64,000 bases of DNA, taken from contig OU862927.1 in assembly GCA_917880885.1 (NCBI GenBank), positions 42,001,571 through 42,065,570 on the forward strand, given 5' to 3'. A program made the translations under genes and the position numbers. Source of the stretch: Limnephilus marmoratus. Lineage: Eukaryota > Arthropoda > Insecta > Trichoptera > Limnephilidae. The notes beneath the pieces were generated by a model. The model searched no databases. It was not told the origin of the DNA and was given only the letters and a program-made list of their open reading frames with translations. Shown piece by piece: positions 44,004 to 53,115 of the stretch; the stretch's first letter is position 1; every line of letters begins with the position of its first letter.

Positions 44004-44325
44004 TTTTTTTTACATGAGCTCCACACAGGAGGCCGTGGGGAAAATAATTTCCCTCAGGTCCTATGTCATCTTTGAGGATGCTGTGTGGAGGATTTTTTTA
44101 GGAAAGGAAGGAGATGAGTGTTCTGGGAACGAAAAGGGTTTAAGGGGTGGGTAGGAATCTGGGGTTCAGTGTGTCCTGGGCATCCGCCTCCAAGACCTAG
44201 ATAGACCTCACCCCATGAACCCGGGCACCCCTACTAAATCACCAAACGTAGCGAACCACTTGAGGTGACCTATGGCAGAGGTGTTGGTTATCCAATAAAG
44301 GTCAACTTTGGGGATTTGTATTCAT
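44004..44325 (-). repeat. SINE-like element, GAACCCGGGCACC subtype
   Basis: T run, GAGCTCCACACAGGAGG, GTCATCTTTGAGGATG, CTGGGAACGAAAAGGG and GAACCCGGGCACCCC, ending in CCAATAAAGGTCAAC. Confidence 0.65.
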
Positions 44326-44502
44326 ACATAACATTATATACAACGGGTACCCGGCATGCGTTGCAAGGTCACTATAACCTCAGGTTTCTTCATATATTTA
44401 ATTTAACACACACTCCTCCTCGCTTCATCAGCGTTCACATGCAAATCGCATAATTTTTTAACCCGTTAGTTGCATTTGCAATGGGCCCCGCTAGTATATA
44501 TC

Positions 44503-44823
44503 AAGAAACTCACAGTCCTTGACATTCGCCAACTATATATCAAGATAGCTCTTATCCATATCTGGAAAAATGGATTGATAAACTCTACGCAAACGGACAT
44601 ACATACACGCTACTCAAAGCATGGAAAATGCATAATTCCTGTAACAAAAACCACTTTTTCACAAAGGCAATACTCATACATCGCACCTAAAATATTCAAC
44701 ACGTTAAATAACGACATCAAAACATCAAAAACACTTACTCACTTTGCAACCGGTGTGCATAAATGGATATCTGAAAAGGGGCCAAATTTCTTTAAGGAAC
44801 ATATGAACCTATACCACCAGTAA
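44503..44823 (+). pseudogene. LINE reverse transcriptase C-terminus
   Basis: The last 105 or so residues of the ORF read KLTVLDIRQLYIKIALIH, then RYSKHGKCIIPVTKTTF, SQRQYSYIAPKIFNTLNND and VHKWISEKGPNFF. This is the C-terminal tail of CR1/Jockey-type LINE polymerases (KIF/W-N motif). The first residues of the ORF come from Helitron sequence. Catalytic parts are lost by 5' truncation. Confidence 0.7.
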
Positions 44824-45595
44824 ATAATTTAAACAACTTGTATATTGCAGAACAATATATTTCTCTTTCATACTCATCATTAAAAAATGTTTAACACTAC
44901 TGACATGTTTCTTATACCCAAGTATTTATTACGAAAAATATTGTGAAAATAATTCCATATTTGAGTACATATTTTTAGCCTTAGCTCAAACGTGGATTTA
45001 CACAAAAACTTCTGATATATATCTATATACCTATGTTACCATAACACGCACATGCAAATCGCTCATCAAGATATAACTTATCCCTACTCTCTTACCAAAT
45101 AGTACTTTCTTTGATTTTATATTGTATCTGTATTTTTTACAACACACTTGCACTTAATGTACTTGTATTTTCATTACATTTTAATAGTATTTTAATTACA
45201 CAAATGTACTTGTATTTTTTTATTTTTTTGATACATGCTCCTTGTATTATTTTTAATTCAATAATACGTATTTTCTTTCATATACTTTTCATATTATTTT
45301 TAATTTTTCTGTTTTTCCATACTTATTTTTTATATTCATATATCTTAAACTTATGTAGATATTTTGCATTATTTTTAATTCCTTTATACATCATACTTGT
45401 TTTAGATGTATAAATTTTTATTTTTTATTTTTATATTATTTTGTTTTTCATTCAACTTATTTTTAATTTGTATTATTATACTTTACATAAAATTGGCCAC
45501 TACAACACGGGCATGTGCCTAGTGTGATGGCCAAAAAATTATCCATTTACTGTAATGTATAAACTTTACTGAATAAAGAACATTAAAAAAAAAAA
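44503..45595 (+). mobile_element. 5'-truncated LINE with poly(A) tail
   Basis: Contains the 3' end of a LINE ORF2, a 760-bp A/T-rich 3' UTR, an AATAAA signal at about 45573 and an A run at 45585-45595. It lies between AT-rich ends (CTAGTATATAT on the left, ATATATATAGTATT on the right), which may be the target duplication. Inserted at the junction of Helitron copies 7 and 8. Confidence 0.75.
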
Positions 45596-46260
45596 TATAT
45601 ATATAGTATTGTTTGGTTTTGGGATAGGTCAGGGAAAGCTCACTTTTTCCGCTCACGCCATTGGTCGGGAAAACTCACTTTTTCCGCTCACGCCATTGGT
45701 CGAAAAAACTCACTTTCGATTTGAGGGGAAAAGCTACCACTTTGCCCCTCGGGTGGGTGAAACCTCACGGGTCACTTTGGCTTGCAAAAATTGGGAAAAA
45801 TTTGGCAAGCCAAATTGATCTCTAAGCTCATCCGATTTCAAAGGCCCCACGGTTCACTCTTCTTCGAAGCGAATTCATTGTATCTATCTCTTTTCAAATG
45901 CCCGGAAAAGTTGAGAAAGATGTATCGAAAATCTCCCATACAAAACTGATTTTTGTTAGAAATTTATTCCAATTAATTAAACGGCGATCTCGGAAATAAC
46001 GTTGAAAAAATGACATTTTAAAGGCCCTTTGCGGGGTGATAAAATACAACGAAAAAAAACATCTTGCGAGACATGTTTTTTAATAATCATAAATTATACA
46101 AGATTTAGAAACTTTTAAAACAAAAACATGTGTAGCTTCCCATTTAAAATGTTTCACAATATCGCGTCAAACTTTGCAATTATATCTGACATTTGCGAAA
46201 AATCCAATTAAATCGATAATGTATAATTATGCAGTCAGTAAAAAGTTAATTAAATTCCTT
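45596..46260 (+). mobile_element. Helitron-like element, partial copy 8
   Basis: Starts with ATATATAGTATTGTTTGG and TTTTGGGATAGGTCAGGG and continues with the same 5' region as copies 3-6 (TGAGGGGAAAAGCTACCA, GAGAAAGATGTATCGAAAAT). No 3' hairpin or CTRR end was found, so the right boundary is uncertain. Confidence 0.6.
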
Positions 46261-47170
46261 TAGTAGGAACTTTTTTTAATAGATTTCAAATGCAATACGC
46301 GTGGACGCGTTGGTGGTACCTACCCGCAGTCCTGAAACGTTTTTTTTTGTTTGTTTAACATATGGCAACACTGGAAGAAAAAATCTAATTTCGCCATTTA
46401 TCGCTGTGTGCAATTTATTTATGGCTGTGTGCTGTGTGTAATAATTACAAAAATTGTTAAGCTTGATTTTTTCAAAATCGGGTCTGATTTAAATGGCTAG
46501 AAATGAACAAAAGTATTAAAATATTACAGTATATGCTGAGCTTTGTTACTTTTGATGAATTTGACGCGCTGTGTTGAGTCATAGGATGACAGGTGAGGTA
46601 AAAAAATATTTATATTTTACTTTTGCTGCAAAATAATACGTCACTTTTCAAGTTTTATGCGGTTAAGATCAGAGTTAAATACTTACACACAAAATATAAT
46701 TATGTTTTGTAAATATAACCTTGGTTATTAGGTTGCCAGGACCCAATATAATTATATTCTCTATTACTGCTTTATAAATATAACCTAACATTGAATTACC
46801 ATTTTTTTACAGGTTTTTGAAGAGCTAAACACGTCGACGACTGTGTATTATTAAATGCCAGGTCAAAGTTATTGATAATCTAAAATGAATTCACATCAAC
46901 GAAGTACGACAAGGTGAAAATACAATTACAAATTGAAACTTATCGTTAAATATAAAATGAATGTAATATGCTTTCTTAATTTTTCCTGTCTGTAGTAAAA
47001 AAACCTGTGTTTCCATTATTGAAATGTTCCTTATCCGATAAATGTTTCAAATTTTTTCCACAAATTATAGAAAACTCGCAGAAAAATATATATAATATAA
47101 AGAATATAAAGAACGTAATGCTAAAATTTAAATTCTATAAAATATAAAACTAATCTTAAAAAATATTATT
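46261..47170. other. No gene recognised
   Basis: A/T-rich sequence with short ORFs only. No terminal repeats were identified. Confidence 0.4.
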
Positions 47171-47174
47171 GATT

Positions 47175-47480
47175 ACAGCATGTTAGTTCACGCATTCGTG
47201 ATAACCTGGGTGTCACGGACATAAACAGTAAGCTGGAGGAACGACAGTTGAAATGGTATGGGCAGATAAGATGGAGTCCATCAGACTACACAGTGAGGCA
47301 GGCAATGTCTATGGAGCTTCATCGACAGTCATCCAGAGGAAGACCGAATAACTCCTGGATGTCTCAATGCTCCAAAATTCTTCAGAGAAACGGCCTGGAT
47401 GAAGGCGATACCCAGAACAGAAGACATTACAACCTGAGAACGAGAAGAGCCGACCCCAACAGCCTACCTAGGCAATGAGT
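47175..47480 (+). pseudogene. RTE-type LINE 3'-end remnant (second family)
   Basis: The frame reads RIRDNLGVTDINSKLEERQL, KWYGQIRW, SSRGRPNNSWMSQCSK, GLDEGDTQNRRHYNLRTRR and ADP, ending at a TGA near 47478 and followed by a GAAGAAGAAAG tail. This is the R.RWYGH...GRPK.RW...RADP pattern of RTE-like polymerase C-termini. It differs from the remnant at 12190-12470. Confidence 0.7.
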
Positions 47481-47670
47481 TGGGACAGCACCAGGAAGAA
47501 GAAGAAAGAAAGATTGTTTACAGCAATCAACTACTTTGTCTACTGGTAAAGGATTGAATAAGTTGAAACGTAATATAATGCAATTTTTTCTGTTATTATT
47601 TTATAATGAAACATTGCCTGTAGTTTATAAGGTATTTTGCCATTCAGCTATATTTATAAGGAAGTTTATA

Positions 47671-48700
47671 TATAAGAAAGGTATATTCTGATTCCTTGCT
47701 TGGTGAAATGTAACGTATGTTATAATATACGCATTCACAGATGGCGCCAATTAAATTATTGTAGGTTTTTAACACTTTTTGCATGTTATGCTTTGAAATA
47801 TTAAGGTGAATTAATTGTTCGCGCCTTTACATATTAAATGTGGAATATAAGAAAGGTATATTCTGATTCCTTGCTTGGTGAAGTGTAACGTATGTTATAA
47901 TATACGCATTCACAGATGGCGCCAATTAAATTATTGTAGGTTTTTAACACTTTTTGCATGTTATGCTTTGAAATATTAAGGTGAATTAATTGTTCGCGCC
48001 TTTACATATTAAATGTGGAATATAAGAAAGGTATATTCTGATTCCTTGCTTGGTGAAATGTAACGTATGTTATAATATACGCATTCACAGATGGCGCCAA
48101 TTAAATTATTGTAGGTTTTTAACACTTTTTGCATGTTATGCTTTGAAATATTAAGGTGAATTAATTGTTCGCGCCTTTACATATTAAATGTGGAATATGA
48201 GAAAGGTATATTCTGATTCCTTGCTTGGTGAAATGTAACGTATGTTATAATATACGCATTCACAGATGGCGCCAATTAAATTATTGTAGGTTTTTAACAC
48301 TTTTTGTATGTTACGCTTTGAAATATTAAGGTGAATTAATTGTTCGCGCCTTTACATATTAAATGTGGACTAGAATAAATAGTTTTATACATAAAAAAAC
48401 CCAAAACTTTAAAATTTTGGTTTTTTTTTTAGAAAGGCTGACAAATCCAATTTTTTATCTGTGACTAAACCTAATATTGAATTTTTTAGCCTTTCTTTAA
48501 AGATTTGGGTTTGTTTATGGACAAAATTATTTGTTTATATTCATTTTAAATATGTACGGGCGCAAACAATTAATTCACCTCAATATTTTAAAGCGTAACA
48601 TGTAAGAAGTGTTAAAAACAAACAATAATTTAATTGGCGCTATCTGTTAATGCGTAGATGATAACATACGTTTAAAAGGGTAACTGGGGAGATAGTACTT
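47671..48700. mobile_element. Fold-back element with an amplified left arm
   Basis: Four 175-bp tandem units (47671-48370) contain CAGATGGCGCCAATTAAATT, AGGTGAATTAATTGTTCGCG and ATATACGCATT. A single diverged unit follows in inverted orientation at about 48550-48680. Between the arms, AAACCC(A)AAACTTTAAA (48397) and its inverted partner (about 48494-48511) form an inner inverted repeat. No ORF; non-autonomous DNA element is inferred. Confidence 0.65.
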
Positions 48701-50369
48701 ACAAGAAACCACGGGTACATAGTCACAGCACACGTTTCACATAAAAAAGGCCTAAAAATAACTTTGCTTTTGAGGAAAATGGAAGTGTAAGCATGAAAAT
48801 TGTAAATATGTAGCTTATGAGTGAAAAATCTATATGAAGGCACTACTGAAAACCAGGTGCATGAAGCTAGCCAGGAGAAATCCTTAATTGTAGCTGAGTG
48901 GTGACCTTTTTATCAGTAGAATCAATGATAAAAGATCAAAATGTGTATTATTGTCAAAAATCTATTGATGAATAAACGTTTTTATTATTATTATATATCT
49001 AAAAAACAGAATTAAGTAAGATATTATAAATAAGTTTTACTTCTCATATTAATGAATGTATATTGAGGTTAAAGCATTGCGGTAGCTTCGTGGGACTACC
49101 TATCTATTGTCTACATTATGTATTTTGTGAAGTGTTTTTTTTGTTAAAATAAAATAAATAAGTTAAAACAAGACAAGACGTATATAAGCACTCACAGTAA
49201 GATAGATTAAGAAAAAAAAGTTCAGAATTAAGATTATGGATTAAGGTAATGGTTAGTTAGTTGTTCTTCAACTCACCCGCATGCGTTTATCAACATTAAG
49301 CAGTTACAAGTTAGAATCGTAGTTCTTTATTCTCCTCACTGGACCTACTTTGTGCCTTACGTTATAATTATATTATATATGTAAAAAAATTGGAAAAAAA
49401 TTGTTTTTTTTTTTATATAATGAACCAAAAAAAATTAAACAATTTTAGGTTAGGTAAAGTTTTTAATTAAGATTTCATAGTTAGAAACTAGGAAAACATA
49501 TCTGTTTAGTACGACTCTGTTTTAAATGACCAACTTCTTAAAGTGACCTATTTTATTGATGACACATCCGGTTAGAACGGCATGCAGTGTTTTGTTTACA
49601 AAACCTATGCAACAATACCTCGCTTAACAATTCTGCATTGACCGTCGACATCTTCAATGTTACCTACAGAAAGTTCAGCAACTATCTTTTGACATATGTC
49701 ACAACATAGTAAAACTGCTCCCATGTACTTTTTAATTTTGTAATCTTCTCCATAATACATTAGTGTATAACTATTTTACGGAAAACATGAAAAAATAAAT
49801 AAATATTTACTTGCATAAAATGTAGGTACATTGTATTTTTTATGGATTACAGTACATTTTGCACCTGACACACAGTTATAAAAGCGTCTGTTCTATCGTC
49901 ACACGATGTTATCAAAATTTTCTTCCTATGGTAGGAGAGGGGGTCTGATGACTTAGGGAGCACCACGAAATAACATTTCTTTGTACTGAATCTATTAACT
50001 TGACAACTGTCATACCCCCTTTTAAGCAGCTCCTTAATTAATATGAACTCCTCTCCTGTTTTCGGAGGAGAGGGGGTTGCATAACTTTTCATATATCGCA
50101 TCAGGAGCGATTACGATGTAAGATATGTATTGTCTATGTTTGATCGGCACATAAACCGCTTAGGTGTGACAGGTCTGAAGGAATTGTATGGAGAGCATTA
50201 TTTGGCTTGCGATAATCTTTTATATTTTATAGCTGTGTGTGGCAGGGGTCTTTTGTATATATGGAATGGGGTCTTTTGTATATGTGGAATGTTTAAGTAC
50301 CATTAAAGTTATAATTTGTGTCAAATGTTTTATTTACCTAAAAATAAATTTATCTATCTATACTATTAC
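48701..50369. other. Non-coding DNA with one unrecognised small ORF
   Basis: No element boundaries or exons recognised. An 84-codon minus-strand ORF at 49847-50101 (with KELLKRGYDSCQVNRF and KKCYFVVLP) has near-normal composition but no known motif or convincing splice sites. It could be a chance ORF or an old transposon piece. Confidence 0.4.
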
Positions 50370-50766
50370 ATATTGTAATTTAATTTCCCTAAAAGAAAAA
50401 TAAATAAAAAAATAGGTTCATCAATTTTTTGGCATTTTAAATATTACAATAATGTGTGCCTTTTTGTTTCCGCCAAAATGTGTATTTTTTTTAATTTTAC
50501 ATATTTGCTGAATAAATACAATTGAAAAGAGAGAACTCATAAAGAGGTTATTTTTTTCTTCATGTATTTATATATACTTATATGTTGTTTGTGAGAAAGT
50601 GCACGTAAGTAAGTTTCAGTCAAGGACTCTGGATTTACTCACAAAGCAATATTTGTTTATTACATAATTCCAATATCAACGCATGCAAGCATTTTAAATT
50701 CTCATTTGCTGACCGATCCAACATTATTAGACTTTGAAATCTAAAAATGAATTCCACACACATTTT
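50370..50766. repeat. 400-bp direct repeat, left copy
   Basis: Shares AATAGGTTCATCAATTTTTT, TTTTTGTTTCCGCCAAAATG, GAGAAAGTGCACGTAAGTAA and GACCGATCCAAC with 52128-52525, with scattered substitutions. It could be an old LTR pair or a duplication; no primer site was seen. Confidence 0.7.
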
Positions 50767-51096
50767 CAACATACCAGTGATACTTGGTCACTTCAGCGCT
50801 GCGGTGACCTTTCTCTGCCTTCTACTTTGTCACTGATTATGAGTTCCTTCAAGTTGGAGTCCTCAGTTTAGCGATCAACGTCTCCAAAGTATCTTAAGAT
50901 ACGTTATAGGTAGATAAATAAAATAGAAAAATTTAATATTGTTGATTATTTATAATATACTTTATTATTTTTATTGTTTTTATTTATAATATACTTTTTG
51001 TAAATATGGATCTAATAACTTTAAATGTTTATTTTTTAAATACAAAGCTTTATATTATAAGTGTAGTATATCCTGATTTTGAAAAATTGCAGAATA

Positions 51097-51456
51097 CAGT
51101 AGGGCCTCGCTAATCCGGATAGGAAAAAACAAGACCCCTTCCGAATTATCAAAGCGTCCGGATTATAGTATGCAATTTTTTTTAACAGGAATAAAACACA
51201 TTTTTAACTTGGATTTCATTTATTAAAATAAAAAATTAAAGTCAATTTAGACTAGAATATGTATGTACGTACAAATGTACTTATACAAAATTCAAACGTG
51301 TAAGAAATTTGGGCACTTAACATGAAAAAAAAACTTATAGTTAATTAACGAGTGACGGCAAATGATTGAATATTGACACGTTTTGATCCGCACGCACCCG
51401 TCCGGTTTATGACGTGCACCGAAGTAACGGGGGTCCAGATTAGCGAGGCTCTACTG
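51097..51456. mobile_element. Tigger/pogo-type MITE
   Basis: 360 bp with about 23-bp terminal inverted repeats (CAGTAGGGCCTCGCTAAT... and CAGTAGAGCCTCGCTAAT...) flanked by TA on both sides. The CAGTAGA(G)CC...TCCGG termini are typical of pogo-group elements. Interior non-coding. Confidence 0.8.
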
Positions 51457-51500
51457 TATAATATACTTTTTGTAAATATAGATTAGAAATATTATCTTTT

Positions 51501-51800
51501 TTTTTACATTAGCTTCACACAGGAGGTCCTGAGAAAAATAATCCCCTTTAGAGCCTTTGTCATCTTTGGGAATGTTATATGGAGGGTTTTTTAGGGTAGG
51601 AAGGAGAGAAAGTTCTGGGAAGGAAAAGGGTATAAGGGGTGGGTAGGAATCTGAAGTTCAGTGTGTCTAGGAGTGTCGGACGGATGAATTCATCCCTCCC
51701 ACTGCGGTGCAAGGTGATGTTCCAAGAGAGTATGACTAGAAGTCAAAAGACCCAACCGACTGTCTCTCCCAATCTAGCGTGCCAGGCAGCTGATGGGCAC
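51501..51800 (-). repeat. SINE-like element outside the Helitron array
   Basis: T run, GCTTCACACAGGAGGTCC, GTCATCTTTGGGAATG, CTGGGAAGGAAAAGGGTATA and CACTGCGGTGCAAGG. Its presence away from the array shows the family moves independently. Confidence 0.6.
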
Positions 51801-52127
51801 GATATCTTGGGATATTATTTCCGTCCCCCATTTCCTGTATCCTTCAAACATTCAACTCAATTCAAACAAGCACAAATACCCATATATTTTTTGATTCCCT
51901 TCCTCTAAGAAAAACTTTTCTAGCACAATGAATTGGCACATCCCCATACACACACATCTCCTTCCACACATCTCCTTCCCTCCATAATATACTAACAAAC
52001 TTAATTTAGGTAAAATGTATAACATATTACACAAAAACATATATATATAACAGCGACATGTCATTGGTACCAATTATTGTAACTATTTTCTTCTAGGTAA
52101 TTGACTGTTTCTGCAAAAAAAAAAAAT
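51801..52127. other. No gene recognised
   Basis: Between the SINE-like element and the right direct-repeat copy; C-rich then A/T-rich, with no supported feature. Confidence 0.4.
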
Positions 52128-52525
52128 CATTGTAACTTAAGTTCCCTAAAATAAACATAAATAAAAAATAGGTTCATCAATTTTTTTGGCATTTTAGATA
52201 TTACAATAATATCTGCCTTTTTGTTTCCGCCAAAATGTGTAATTTTTTTTATTTTACATGTTTGCTGAATAAATACAATTGAAAAGAGAGGACTCATAAA
52301 AAGGTATTTTTTTGTTCATGTATTTATGTACACTTATATGTTGTTTGTGAGAAAGTGCACGTAAGTAAGTTTCAATCAAGGACTCTAGATTTACTCACAA
52401 AGCAACATTTGTTTATTACATAATTCCAATATCAACCCATGCAAGCATTTTAAATTCTCATCTGCTGACCGATCCAACGTTATTAGACTTTGAAACCTAA
52501 AAAAAAATTCTGCACACATTTTTTT
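52128..52525. repeat. 400-bp direct repeat, right copy
   Basis: Partner of 50370-50766, about 1.76 kb away in the same orientation. Confidence 0.7.
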
Positions 52526-53115
52526 CTTCTTTTGGGATCGTGTGGTAATAAATTTCTTCCCAGTATTGTATGCATCTTATTGATGCTACCTAGAAATCTA
52601 ACAGTATTTGTATTTATTTACCTACTTGAACATTGTTAAATAATTAAAAGACAAAAGGTTTTAATTTCAATATTTGCGGAAACAGAACAAATCTATATTA
52701 TACAATCGATACTGTTCATTAGGTACGGATTATCATATATATTTGATTTTTAGATAAATTTGCGGATTTTGTGACAAAGTAATCAGTTTGAGTTCTTTTT
52801 TAACGTAGCGAATATTTTGCTAATTTATTTACCGTTTTTTTTCGATTTTAAAATTTAATTTGTGAGATGTGCTTTAAAATTCCTATGTTTTCATACATAA
52901 TTTATTTTATCAAGCAGAAAATATTTTTATTGCTTTTGCAACGATAAAAAAGTACCTACCGATATCGACAATCTCGCTTCATGTGTCTATGATTAACCAA
53001 CGACGCCTACGTTGTCTATTACTGATTCTGTCAGATTCTTTCCCTCCGAAAATTTCTGCCGACATAGCTGTTAAAATTTTCTGATTCTAATTTATAATTA
53101 ATTCAAAGCTTTAAT
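52526..53115 (+). other. Upstream region of the autonomous Helitron gene
   Basis: A/T-rich. The Helitron 5' end (expected TC at an A/T target) could not be placed. No similarity to the array's TTTTGGGGTAGGTCGGG start, so this element is not an obvious parent of the array. Confidence 0.4.

Larger units (their letters stand above)
42199..44494 (+). mobile_element. Non-autonomous Helitron-like element, array copy 7
   Basis: Starts TATATATATTAATGTTTGG plus TTTTGGGGTAGGTCGGG and ends CTAG at 44491-44494 after CAATGGGCCCCG. Contains GAGCTCTGGCAT monomers (43090-43690), a G-rich tract, a SINE-like copy and one satellite unit. A 5'-truncated LINE lies immediately downstream. Confidence 0.75.

Noticed and set aside
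45111..45413. 100-codon hydrophobic ORF resembling a membrane protein
   Set aside because: It lies in the T-rich 3' UTR of a truncated LINE; hydrophobicity follows from T-rich codons.
49847..50101. 84-codon ORF as a host gene
   Set aside because: No motif, no convincing splice sites and no neighbouring exon; noted only as unrecognised.
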